Source: Pseudomonadota bacterium (GTDB lineage Bacteria > Myxococcota_A > Bradymonadia > Bradymonadales > GCA-2716585). From it: DNA of 37,390 nt. The DNA lies in NCBI GenBank assembly GCA_005804885.1, contig SYOX01000163.1, positions 1 to 37,390 of the forward strand. The letters are read 5' to 3'. Shown piece by piece: positions 14,815 to 23,830 of this stretch; position 1 is the stretch's first letter, and every line of letters begins with the position of its first letter. The position numbers and the translations under genes were made by a program. The notes below the pieces were generated by a model. It worked only from the letters and a program-made list of their open reading frames with translations. It had not been told where the DNA came from and searched no databases.

Positions 14815-15923
14815 CTGGGCCGCTGAGCGCGCTGATCCGCGACCGCCGCGTCATCATCTGCTGCGGCGCCGGTGGCGTCGGCAAGACCACCACCGCCACC
14901 GCGCTGGCCCTGGCCGCCGCCCGCGGCGGCCGCAAGGTCCTGGCCCTGACCATCGACCCCTCCAAGCGCCTGGCCGAGACCCTCGGCGTCGAGCGCAACC
15001 TGCGCGAGCCCGTCTCCCTCTCCCCCGAGCGCCTCGCCGCGGCCGGGATCGCGGCCCCCGGCGGCCTGGAGACCTGGATGCTCGACCCCCAGCTCATCTC
15101 CGACCGCACCATCTCGGGCCTGGCCGACGACCCCCGCGAGGCCGCTCGCCTCAAGGAGAACCGGATCTACAAGCAGATCAGCCGCATGGTCGCCGGCATG
15201 CAGGAGTACACGGCCATGGAGGCCCTGCACGGCTTCCTCAAGGAAGAGCGCTACGACCTGATCGTCCTGGACACGCCGCCCTCGCGCCACGCCCTCGACT
15301 TCCTCGACGGCCCCCGGCGCCTGGAGCGCTTCTTCGATGGCCGCATCTTCCAGCTCTTCAAGCCCTCCGAGGAGAGCGGCTTCATCCGACAGGCCGCCAG
15401 CAAGCTCATCGGGCAGGTCCTGTCGTCCGTCTTCGGCGAGAGCAACTATCGAGATCTACAAGAGTTCTTCGTCGCCTTCGCCCCCCTCTTCTCCATCCTG
15501 ACCCACAACGCAGGCGACATGTTCCGCCGCCTGTCCGACCCCAAGGACTGCGGCTTCCTGCTCGTCTGCTCGCCCTCCTCCGAGGCCATCGTCGACGCCC
15601 TGCACTTCCGCGACAAGACCAACGAGCTCGATCTGCCCTTCGCCGGCTTCATCCTCAACCGCAGCATGGCCGGCGAGACCGACCGCGTCATGCCCCACGC
15701 CGGCCTCTTCGGCCCAGACCCCTCCCCTTTACAGCGCGGCGCCCTCCAGAAGCTCCTGCGGCTGGCCCACATCGAGCAAGCCGAGGCCGCCCGCCACCTC
15801 ATCCTGCTCAACGATCTGACGAAGGCCGCCGGCAAGGCCGCCTTCGCCACCGCCCTGCCCAACTTCCCCTCCGGCGCCAACGACCTCAGCACCCTCGTCG
15901 AGCTCGCAGACGTCGTCGACTGA
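14811..15923 (+). CDS. ArsA/Get3-like ATPase, second subunit (signature Lys replaced by Ala)
   Basis: 370 residues from the ATG at 14811, with AGGAG 4 bases before it. VIICCGAGGVGKTTT is the Walker A: the P-loop Lys-Thr is intact, but Ala stands where the deviant-Walker signature Lys should be. Switch I is LTIDPSKRLAETLG (D-P kept), and switch II / A-loop is VLDTPPSRHALDFLDGPRRL. A long helical insertion follows (residues ~110-230), where Get3-type proteins build their hydrophobic client groove. No Cys pair for metal binding is obvious. The frame is open for 674 codons upstream, but that is fortuitous. Most likely a heterodimer with the preceding gene product. A dispersed inverted repeat begins at the base right after its stop. 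Confidence 0.88.
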   Translation: MTGPLSALIRDRRVIICCGAGGVGKTTTATALALAAARGGRKVLALTIDPSKRLAETLGVERNLREPVSLSPERLAAAGIAAPGGLETWMLDPQLISDRTISGLADDPREAARLKENRIYKQISRMVAGMQEYTAMEALHGFLKEERYDLIVLDTPPSRHALDFLDGPRRLERFFDGRIFQLFKPSEESGFIRQAASKLIGQVLSSVFGESNYRDLQEFFVAFAPLFSILTHNAGDMFRRLSDPKDCGFLLVCSPSSEAIVDALHFRDKTNELDLPFAGFILNRSMAGETDRVMPHAGLFGPDPSPLQRGALQKLLRLAHIEQAEAARHLILLNDLTKAAGKAAFATALPNFPSGANDLSTLVELADVVD

Positions 15924-16148
15924 CCGCCGCCCCAGGCTCGCGCCTGGGGCTACAGACTCGGGCACGCCTCTTCGAGGCTTACGACGGGGCATCAACCTCC
16001 AGGGGTGGTGTCACCCCACATCAGCGGCGCTCGATGTTGAGGCCATCGTGTCGAGCGACACGATGCTGCGGGCTGGCCCAGAGCCTGTCGTCAGCCTCGA
16101 AGAGGCGTGCCTTCCGCTGTAGCCCCGGGCGCGAGCCTGGGGCGGCGG
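15924..16148. repeat. Dispersed inverted-repeat element, copy B
   Basis: 225 bp, starting at the base after the TGA of the second ATPase gene. The ends CCGCCGCCCC (15924-15933) and GGGGCGGCGG (16139-16148) are exact inverses, and the arms match for ~65 bases with few mismatches. They contain GGGGCTACAG and the inner hairpin CACGCCTCTTCGAGGCT. The centre includes CATCGTGTCGAGCGACACGATG, itself a hairpin. Same plan as 12565-12784 but diverged in sequence. It may double as a transcription terminator. The remaining ~107 bases to 16255 hold only a short GGCGCC/GGCGCC hairpin. Confidence 0.85.
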
Positions 16149-16255
16149 CTGCGTTGGGAGGGTATTTCAGGGGAGGGGCGCGCCGACCCTGGCCGGGGTG
16201 GCTGGGGTCGGGCGAGGGATCGCGGCGCCGCTGAGGGGCGCCGGGATCGGGGGGA

Positions 16256-18007
16256 TCAGCGGCGGCGGGTGATGAAGGCGCCGAAGGCGACGAGGGCCAG
16301 CGAGAGCAGCCCCAGGGGCAGGCGAGCGGGCCGCGCGGGGGCCTGGGCGCAGGCGCAGGCGTCCACCTCGCCGCCGCCGGTGGAGGGCGTCGGGGAGGGG
16401 AAGTTGGCGTTGCTGCGCTCGATGGCCTGGTTGATGACCATGGTGTTGTCCGCGATCACGTCGCCAGCGCCTTCCTCGCCCATCTGGCGGATCTCGCGGT
16501 TGGCGGGCAGCTCGCCCTCGGTGTCAAAGGGCCACACCTGACCCTGGCCGCGCACGACGACGCCCTGGGCCAGCTCGACGCGCCAGGGCGCGTCAAACTG
16601 GGAGAACTCGGGCGAGCACTCGATGGTCTGGTCGGCGACGTGGACGTTGTTGACGTCGGGCAGGGAGGTGTTGAAGAGGAAGGAGGGGTCGAGGGTCATC
16701 TCGCGGGCCGACATGGTGGTGAACATGCGCGACAGGTAGGGCTGCGAGTCCAGCAGCGCCTGGGTGGCCCGCATCGGCTCGATCAAGTTCTGCTCGATCG
16801 CCGCCAGGAAGGTCCCCGCCTCAAAGCCCTCGAGGTCGCTCTGGTTGACGAGATCGAAGCAGAAGATGCAGGCGGCGAACTCGGCCAGGGTGACGTTCTC
16901 GGGCAGGACGATGTTGCCGTCGAGGGACTCGGCCAGCCCGTCCCAGCCGGAGTAGGAGCTGGCGATCTCGGCCAGCAGCTGGCCCTCGCGGCCAGCCCAG
17001 TCCTGGCCCTGGATGCGGTCCCAGTTCTCGGCCTCGAAGGTGCCGAAGATGGTCTCGGCGAAGGCGGACGAGGCGCCGGCGAACTCGGTGACGAAGCCCT
17101 GGCCGCCGGACTCGTCGGCGGCGACGTTGATGGTCTGGGCGTAGTTGGAGTTGGGGTTGAACCAGTTGAGGACGGCCTCGTTGATCTCCAGGTGTCGGTA
17201 ATTGCCAGGGATGGCGCGGTCTTGCCCGAGGACGAAGGTCATGATGCCCATGTTGTCGTTGACGGCCACGGCGGTGGGCCGGATGGGGATCATGGGGTGA
17301 TCGGTGGTGTAGGTCAGCACGACGGGGCGGATGGCGCCGGCCTCGGAGGACTTGTTGAGGCGGAAGGCGATGAGGTTGAGGCCGTCCTCGAGGTAGGGTC
17401 GCAGCACGTCGGGGCCGATGGCGGTCACGTCGTAGCCGTTGTCCGAGAGCCATTGCACGGCGACCTCGGCCAGATCCTCAAGCTCGGGGTCGACCGCGAT
17501 GACCTCGTAATCGTAGGGGCCCACCGAGCCGGCCCCGACGACGGTGACGCCTGGATCGTTGTTGGCGCCTTCCTCGGCGCCGTCATTGTCGGCCTGGGGG
17601 GCGGGGTTTCCGGCGCCGCCGCGGCCGAAGCCGTTGTCATTGCACTCGCCTTCGATGATGCGGTTGAGCTGGTAGTTGGGGTTGGTGGCGGCCTGGAGGC
17701 GCGCGAAGGCCTGGTTGGAGGAGACCTCGACGTCGGGGACGCCGGGGACGGGCAGGACCCAGGAGAAGGAGTCGGCCGGGCCGTTGTAGAGGATCTGGAC
17801 GACGGCCGTGACGGTCCCGTCCTGGTTGTCGCTGAAGATGATCTGCTCGGCCGTCTGGTTGACCACGCCGGTGTTCTGGTTGCAGAACAGGCCCCCGCAG
17901 GCCTCAGCGCGCTGGGCGGGTGCGAGCAGGGAAAGGCCTGCGGCGAGGGTAGCCGCGCCAAAGACAGCCTGGGGAGCCCAGCCTCTCATGGAAGGAAGTG
18001 TAGACAT
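16256..18007 (-). CDS. DUF2330 surface protein with MYXO-CTERM-like tail
   Basis: 583 residues. The N-terminal signal peptide (hydrophobic AAGLSLLAPAQRAEA) is followed at once by CGGLFCNQNTGVVNQTAEQIIF, the conserved opening of DUF2330. FSWVLPVPGVPDVEVSSNQAF is the next family motif. The mature part is Asn/Asp-rich with a flexible linker (~140-170). The C-terminus has a Ser/Gly/Pro linker, Cys-containing ACACAQ, a hydrophobic helix (LGLLSLALVAFGAFI) and TRRR, the layout of MYXO-CTERM sorting signals that anchor proteins at the myxobacterial surface. Function unknown. Divergent from the alpha-2-macroglobulin gene across a 121-base gap with no strong promoter I can name. Confidence 0.85.
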   Translation of the reverse strand: MSTLPSMRGWAPQAVFGAATLAAGLSLLAPAQRAEACGGLFCNQNTGVVNQTAEQIIFSDNQDGTVTAVVQILYNGPADSFSWVLPVPGVPDVEVSSNQAFARLQAATNPNYQLNRIIEGECNDNGFGRGGAGNPAPQADNDGAEEGANNDPGVTVVGAGSVGPYDYEVIAVDPELEDLAEVAVQWLSDNGYDVTAIGPDVLRPYLEDGLNLIAFRLNKSSEAGAIRPVVLTYTTDHPMIPIRPTAVAVNDNMGIMTFVLGQDRAIPGNYRHLEINEAVLNWFNPNSNYAQTINVAADESGGQGFVTEFAGASSAFAETIFGTFEAENWDRIQGQDWAGREGQLLAEIASSYSGWDGLAESLDGNIVLPENVTLAEFAACIFCFDLVNQSDLEGFEAGTFLAAIEQNLIEPMRATQALLDSQPYLSRMFTTMSAREMTLDPSFLFNTSLPDVNNVHVADQTIECSPEFSQFDAPWRVELAQGVVVRGQGQVWPFDTEGELPANREIRQMGEEGAGDVIADNTMVINQAIERSNANFPSPTPSTGGGEVDACACAQAPARPARLPLGLLSLALVAFGAFITRRR

Positions 18008-18128
18008 GTTGCTTTGATCCTAGGAGAAGAAGATATCAAGAGCCCGCACCGGAGATACTAACGCGCGTTTGCACGATGATCAACTCCCGAAGTTCCGCAC
18101 CGAGGACGAAAGAGGTATCCTCGCCGCC

Positions 18129-21100
18129 ATGAGCCACCGAACGCCCATCAATGCCCCGTGGATCTTGTTCGTGACGGCTCTGGCGGGCTGCGCGCCTTCG
18201 CAGCCGCCCTTGCCCTCGATTACGGAGGTGGCCCGGGAGGTCTTCCCGCCCTTCCGGTCGGAGGCGGCGCGCAAGGCCCCGGAGGCGCTCGACGCGATCT
18301 ACATCGAGCCGGAGGGGGCGCAGCTTGACGCCGTGGGGGCGCTGACGGTCACCTTCAACCAGCCGATCATCGCGCTGGACACCCTCGGCGGGCTGGCCCA
18401 GCTCAACCCGCTGCGGATGGAGCCTGCGGTGGAGGGCCGGGTGGAGTGGATCGGCGCGCACACGCTGCGCTTCACCCCCGAGGCGCCGTGGCCGGCGGCG
18501 ACGCCCTTTACGGCGTGGCTGACGGAGGGGCTGGAGGGCCTGGAGGGGGGGCGGCTGGAGGATGAGCTGGTCTGGACCTTCGCGACGCCGCGGCCCCGGA
18601 TCTTGAGCGTGGAGCCGCGCAGCGCCGAGCGCCGCGCGGACACGAAGGGCCCGATCGTGTTGCGCTTCAACCAGCCCATCGATCTGTCGACGCTGCGCGA
18701 GCGCCTCGCGCTCACGGCGGCCCAGAAGCCCATCGCCTTCAACCTGAGGGTCAAGGGCGAGGGCGAGGAGGGCGAGATCCTGGTGATCCCGAACGGCCCG
18801 CTGCCGATGGGGGTGAGGGTGGAGGTGACGCTTCAGGCGGGGATACGGGGGGTCGAGGGGCTGCTGCCGAGCTCGGCCACCTTCAGGCACGCCTTCGAGA
18901 CGCACGGGCCGCTGCAGGTGGTCGACTCGGGCTGCATGGGCGTGCGCGCGTGCAGCGTCGAGGGGGAGTTCGCCTTTGTCTTCTCCAACCCCCTGGCGCC
19001 GGGGGCCGCCGAGCACGTCCGGATCACCCCTGAGCCGCCCGCTCGCGAGGGCGTGCTCATCCGGGTCGAGGGCGACACGCTGCGGATCTCGGGCGCGCTC
19101 GTGCCGGACGAGCGCTACAAGGTGGACATCGACGAGGGGATCCGGGACACCTTCGGGCAGACGCTGGAGCGGCCCTGGACGCGGATCTTCCGGGCGGGCG
19201 ACTACGCCCCTTCGATGGCGCTCGACGCCCGCGACGCGGTGCTGGGGGCTGACCAGAAGGTGATCGCGGCGCAGTTCGTCAACGTGGCGCGCGCGAGGTT
19301 CTCGCTGGCGCAGGTCGACGAGGCGAGCCTGGCCGACGCCTGGCGCCTGTCCAGGGGCGAGCCGGTGGAGGTCTCCGGCGCGCTGTCGCGGGTCAGGGGG
19401 CGCGCCATCACGACGGGGGCGCGGCCCAACGTCCCGACCGACCTTGAGCTGCCGCTGGAGTTGGCGTCGGGCGTCGGGCTGATCTCGCTGGAGGCTTCGG
19501 TGCGCGGGGCGCGCTGGGAGCCTTACGACCTCAAGGTGGCCGGCCTCGTCCAGAAGACCGATCTTGGTCTGCAAGTATGGACAGATTATGATCAAATGCT
19601 CGTCTGGCTGACGCGCATCTCCGACGCCGAGCCGCTGGCCCGCCGCCGCGTGGCGCTGCGGAGCGAGGCGGGGGCGCTGCTGTGGGAGGGGATGACCGAC
19701 AGCGCGGGGGTGGTGATCGCGCCGGGGCTCAACCGCCTCGACGCGCCGCCGCCCTTCTTCCTTATCGCGGGTCAGGGCGGGGACTTCGCCTTTCGGCGGA
19801 TCGAGGGGCGCAGCGCCGTCCACGACCGCTGGCTCAAGGGCTACCGGCAGACGCGCTTTGCCCGGACGCCGCAGCGGCTCGTCGGGCAGCTCTTGACCGA
19901 TCGCGGCCTCTATCGGCCCGGCGACACCGCCCACGTCGAGGGGATCCTGCGGCTGGAGGATCGGGGCGGGCTCAAGATGCTCCCGGCGGGCGCAGGCCAG
20001 GTCGCCGTCACGGTCTTCAACCCGATGGATCGCCAGACCTTGAGCGCGCGCGTGGCCCTGAGCCCCCAGGGCGCCTTCCACGTCCCCGTGAAGATCGACG
20101 CGGTCGGGGACGTGGTGGCCGAGGCGGACGGCGCCGGCCACCTGGGGACCTGGAGGGTCGAGGCCGCGCCGATCGGCCTGCCCGGCGTCGCCCCGCAGGG
20201 GCTCTCGGCCTCCTTCCTGGTCGAGCGCCGCAGGGCCATGGCCTCCTTCGAGGTGACGGTCGAGATCCCGCGGCAGCACCACCTGCCCGGCGGCGCGCTG
20301 GAGGCCCTCGTGCGGGCCGAGCACGCCTTCGGCGCCCCCCTCCAGGGCGCCGAGCTGACCTGGACGCTCAGGGCCGCGCCCGGCCTCTTCGAGCCCGAGG
20401 GGCAGCGCGGCTTCGACTTCTCCCCGCTGTGGACCTCCATCCAGCCGCCATCGACGGCGCTGCTGACTGGCCGCGCGCGGCTGGACGAGGGCGGCCAGGC
20501 CACCCTGTCGATCCCGCTCGATCAGGCGCTGGGCGACCGCAGCCGGACCATGCGGCTCGACGTCGAGATCGCCGACGAGCTCGGGCAGCTGAGCGCCGCC
20601 TCGGCCACGACCCAGCTCCACCCCGCCGCCGCCTACTTCGGCCTGGGCCTCGACGGCACCCTGCCCGATCAGGGGCGGCGCTTCGAAGTGAGGATCATCG
20701 CGGCTCGCCCCCACGGCCAGCGCGCCGCCGATCTGCGCGCCGTCGTGCTCCTGGAGCGCGCCCGGCGGGTGGAGGGCGAGGGCGCGCAGGCGGCCGCGAC
20801 CTCGTGGGAGGAGATCGACGGGTGCGAGATCACGACCCTGGACGAGCCCCGCGTCTGCGCCTTCACCCCCCTCCACTCGGGCCGGCACCGCCTGCGCGTC
20901 ACCGGCGCCGACGAGTACGGCAACCCCATGGCCGCCGCCGTGCCGCTCCTGGTCCAGCCCCAGGGCCCGTCGACCGCCGAGCCCCGCGCCGACCTCGAGA
21001 TCACCCTGGATCGAGACACCGCGCGGGTCGGCCAGAGCGCGCGCCTCTTCATCCAGGCGCCTTTCAAGGGCCGCGCCATGTTGACCCTGGCGCGCCTCGG

Positions 21101-23759
21101 CCTCATCGAGCACCGCGACCTGGGGATCATCGGCCCCGAGGCGTCCATCGACATCCCCGTCACCGACCGCAGCGCCCCCAACCTCGAGGTCGCCGTCGCC
21201 ATCATCAAGGGCTCGGGGCCCGACGGCCCGCCCGCCGTGGCCTTCGACTCGACCTCGCTGCGGGTCGCGCTCGATCGGCCCCGCATCGACCTGCGGGTGC
21301 TGCCGGATCGGCAGGTCGTGGCGCCCGGCGCCGAGGCCACCTTCAGCGTCCGCGCCGCCGACGCCGAGGGCCGGCCGGTGGCCGCCGAGGTCAGCGTCGC
21401 GGTCATCGACGAGGCCGCCCTGGCGCTGGCCTCGCAGGGCAGCCCGGACCCGCTGGGCGCCTTCTGGTCCCCGAAGGAGGCCGAGCTGGCCGCGATGGAT
21501 CTGCGACAGTCCCTCGTCAACGACCGCGCCCGCGCCCCGCTGACCAGCGTCCGCGAGCGCGGCGCGCCCCTGCGCGACCCCTGGGCGCCCGCCTCGGCGC
21601 GCGACGCCCTGGGGCCCGCTGCCCCCCTGCCCATCCTCCTGCCTGCCCCCGGATCGCGCCAGGCCCGCGAAATCCTCTTTCACGACGCCATGTTGGCCAC
21701 CGACGAGGGCGGCTCCCTCCAGATCACCTTCAAGACGCCCAACGCGCCGGGGACCGCCTGGCGCGTCGTCGCCCAGGCCCGCGCCGACGGGCACCGCTTC
21801 GGCGCGGCCCTCGGCGCCCTCTCGCTCGAAGGCCCCCTCGGCGTCGAGATCGTCGCCCCCGCCTTCGCCCGCGTCGGCGATCGCCTCACCACCCAGGCCC
21901 TCGTGCGCAACCCCACCGACGCTCCCCTCGACGTCCTGCTCTCGCTGGAGGCGCCCGATCGGGAAGCCCTCGCGCCCGAAGGCCCCTCGCAGCAGCGCCT
22001 CACGGTCCCGCCACGCACTCGCCGCGGCGTCGCCTTCGGGTGGCGCGCCCTCCGACCCGGACAAGCCGAGATCGCGCTGCGCGCCTCGGCCGACGCCGCC
22101 CCCGCCCTGACCCAGCGCGCCCGCGCCCAGCTCACCGTCCTGGCCCCCGCCTGGGTCGAGCGCCGCTCCGCCCTCGGCGTGGCCACCGGCGCCCTGAGCC
22201 AGCCCTTCAACCTGCCCGACGGCCTCCACGCCGAGATCGGCGGCCTCGAGCTCACCTTCGGGGCCGGCCCCGTGGCCCTCCAGGAGCTCGCCGATCAGCT
22301 CCTGCGCCTCCCCCCCGTCGGCCTCGACCACAACGCCGCGCGCCTCATCGCCGCGCTGGCCCTGGCCAGCCCGCAGCTCAAGCGCCAGAGCGCCCTGTCG
22401 ACAAACCCCGACGGGATCATCAAGGACAGCCTCGACCGCGTCCTGGCCCTCCAGCGCCGCGACGGCGGCTTCTCGCCCTGGCTGGATCGCCCCTCGTCGG
22501 CCAGAGCGACCGCCTTCGCGCTCCTGGCCTTGCGGCTGGCCCGCGAGCGCGGCGTCGCCGTGCCCGAGTACGCCATCAGCGCGGCCCTCGATCGCGCCGA
22601 GGAGGCCTTGCACAAGCGCATCGAGCCCGACACCGGCCTCCCGCTCCACCCCGCCGAGCTGGCCTTCACCGCCGCCGTCCTGGCCGACATCGACCCCGGC
22701 CGCGTCCGCCTCGAACCTGACCTCTACCCCCTCGTCGACCGGCTCGACGCTCTGCCGGCCTACGCCCGCATCTGCGTCGCCCTGGCCACCCGCGCGCGCC
22801 TCAAGCGCGATGACCTCCCCCCCCAGGCCGCCCGGATCCTGGACGATCTTGCCGACAGCGCCACCCCCGACAACCCCGACGCCGCCTTCTCAGAGCCCGA
22901 AGACACCCAGGTCGTCCTCCCGCACCCCCTGCACACGGACCTGCGCACCGCCGCCATCGTCCTCCACGCCCTCCACCGGCTCGCCCCGGATCACCCCCTC
23001 GTCCCGAGCCTCCGCGCTCGGCTCATGAAGGCCATCACCCGCGGACAGCTCCTCAACGCCCACGAGCTGGCCTTCACCCTCCTGGCGATGCAAAACGCCC
23101 CCCCCTCGGGGCCGCCCGAGTCCACCAACGCCCGGCTCTGGATCGGCCAGCGCTTCGCCTTCGAAGCCACCCTCAACCCCACCTCCCCCGAGGCCCGCAG
23201 CACCTTCATCCCCATGCGCGACCTCCTCCAGAGCCGCACCGGCGAGCTCGTCATCGCCGCCACCGGCGCCCCCGTCCACTACCGCGCCTCCCTCCTGAGC
23301 CTCCCCGCTGACCTCCGGCCGCCCCCCGTCGACCGCGGCGTCGCCATCACTCGCGATCACGTCAACCTCAACGGCGCCACCATCGACCGCGCCCGCGCCG
23401 GACAGCTCGTCCTGGTCCGCCTGACCATCGCCGCCGCCGCCCCCTTCAGCGCCACCCTCATCGAGGTGCCGCTGGCCGCCGGCACCACCCCCTTCGGACC
23501 CCTCAACGCCCGCAAGGGCCCCCCCGGGCGACACCCGGCCCCCCTCGTCGAGCACGCCGAACACCACGGCGACCGGATCTTCCTCCTGCTGCGCGACCTC
23601 AAGCCCGGCGTCTACGAGCACACCCTCACCCTGCGCGCCATCCTCCCCGGCGACTTCACCCTGCCCCCCACCACGGCGCGCGACCACGCCCGACCCGAGC
23701 GCTTCGGCCAGAGCCCCGTCTCCCAACTGACCATCCTCCCCCACCCCACCGCCCCCTGA
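18129..23759 (+). CDS. Bacterial alpha-2-macroglobulin family lipoprotein lacking the thioester
   Basis: 1,876 residues. Lipobox LAGC with Cys21; an upstream in-frame ATG at 18069 is rejected because it would precede the signal. The series of MG beta domains includes IYIEPEGAQ..LTVTFNQPI, IVLRFNQPIDL, GQLLTDRGLYRPGDTAHVEGILR (the conserved MG3-type motif) and VSVAVIDEAALALASQG near the bait/ANA region. A helical TED-like toroid near 1,380-1,650 has LALQRRDGGFSPW. Bacterial A2Ms trap proteases at the cell surface or in the periplasm. The position normally carrying the CxEQ thioester reads LLRLPPVGLDHNAARLIAAL, so covalent trapping is not expected, as in the YfaS type. The usual pbpC neighbour is absent. 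A 30-bp repeat array starts at its 3' end. Confidence 0.9.
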   Translation: MSHRTPINAPWILFVTALAGCAPSQPPLPSITEVAREVFPPFRSEAARKAPEALDAIYIEPEGAQLDAVGALTVTFNQPIIALDTLGGLAQLNPLRMEPAVEGRVEWIGAHTLRFTPEAPWPAATPFTAWLTEGLEGLEGGRLEDELVWTFATPRPRILSVEPRSAERRADTKGPIVLRFNQPIDLSTLRERLALTAAQKPIAFNLRVKGEGEEGEILVIPNGPLPMGVRVEVTLQAGIRGVEGLLPSSATFRHAFETHGPLQVVDSGCMGVRACSVEGEFAFVFSNPLAPGAAEHVRITPEPPAREGVLIRVEGDTLRISGALVPDERYKVDIDEGIRDTFGQTLERPWTRIFRAGDYAPSMALDARDAVLGADQKVIAAQFVNVARARFSLAQVDEASLADAWRLSRGEPVEVSGALSRVRGRAITTGARPNVPTDLELPLELASGVGLISLEASVRGARWEPYDLKVAGLVQKTDLGLQVWTDYDQMLVWLTRISDAEPLARRRVALRSEAGALLWEGMTDSAGVVIAPGLNRLDAPPPFFLIAGQGGDFAFRRIEGRSAVHDRWLKGYRQTRFARTPQRLVGQLLTDRGLYRPGDTAHVEGILRLEDRGGLKMLPAGAGQVAVTVFNPMDRQTLSARVALSPQGAFHVPVKIDAVGDVVAEADGAGHLGTWRVEAAPIGLPGVAPQGLSASFLVERRRAMASFEVTVEIPRQHHLPGGALEALVRAEHAFGAPLQGAELTWTLRAAPGLFEPEGQRGFDFSPLWTSIQPPSTALLTGRARLDEGGQATLSIPLDQALGDRSRTMRLDVEIADELGQLSAASATTQLHPAAAYFGLGLDGTLPDQGRRFEVRIIAARPHGQRAADLRAVVLLERARRVEGEGAQAAATSWEEIDGCEITTLDEPRVCAFTPLHSGRHRLRVTGADEYGNPMAAAVPLLVQPQGPSTAEPRADLEITLDRDTARVGQSARLFIQAPFKGRAMLTLARLGLIEHRDLGIIGPEASIDIPVTDRSAPNLEVAVAIIKGSGPDGPPAVAFDSTSLRVALDRPRIDLRVLPDRQVVAPGAEATFSVRAADAEGRPVAAEVSVAVIDEAALALASQGSPDPLGAFWSPKEAELAAMDLRQSLVNDRARAPLTSVRERGAPLRDPWAPASARDALGPAAPLPILLPAPGSRQAREILFHDAMLATDEGGSLQITFKTPNAPGTAWRVVAQARADGHRFGAALGALSLEGPLGVEIVAPAFARVGDRLTTQALVRNPTDAPLDVLLSLEAPDREALAPEGPSQQRLTVPPRTRRGVAFGWRALRPGQAEIALRASADAAPALTQRARAQLTVLAPAWVERRSALGVATGALSQPFNLPDGLHAEIGGLELTFGAGPVALQELADQLLRLPPVGLDHNAARLIAALALASPQLKRQSALSTNPDGIIKDSLDRVLALQRRDGGFSPWLDRPSSARATAFALLALRLARERGVAVPEYAISAALDRAEEALHKRIEPDTGLPLHPAELAFTAAVLADIDPGRVRLEPDLYPLVDRLDALPAYARICVALATRARLKRDDLPPQAARILDDLADSATPDNPDAAFSEPEDTQVVLPHPLHTDLRTAAIVLHALHRLAPDHPLVPSLRARLMKAITRGQLLNAHELAFTLLAMQNAPPSGPPESTNARLWIGQRFAFEATLNPTSPEARSTFIPMRDLLQSRTGELVIAATGAPVHYRASLLSLPADLRPPPVDRGVAITRDHVNLNGATIDRARAGQLVLVRLTIAAAAPFSATLIEVPLAAGTTPFGPLNARKGPPGRHPAPLVEHAEHHGDRIFLLLRDLKPGVYEHTLTLRAILPGDFTLPPTTARDHARPERFGQSPVSQLTILPHPTAP

Positions 23760-23830
23760 TCCCTCAAGCCCCACTCCACCGCCCCTTGATCCCTCAAGCC
23801 CCACCCGACCGCCTCCTGATCCCTCAAGCC
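23741..23830. repeat. 30-bp tandem repeat, three copies, spanning two convergent stop codons
   Basis: Copies at 23741-23770, 23771-23800 and 23801-23830; copies 2 and 3 each match copy 1 at 28 of 30 positions. Each ends CTGATCCCTCAAGCC (CTTGATCCCTCAAG in copy 2, a small hairpin). The TGA of the alpha-2-macroglobulin gene lies in copy 1. The TGA of the LysR gene, read on the other strand as TCA, lies in copy 3. It fills the whole gap between the genes. Confidence 0.9.

Noticed and set aside
18036..22649. A 1,537-codon open frame antisense to the alpha-2-macroglobulin gene
   Set aside because: It is Gly/Ala/Arg/Glu low-complexity without any domain, and the plus-strand frame encodes clear A2M motifs over the same DNA. 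High GC content leaves antisense frames open by chance.
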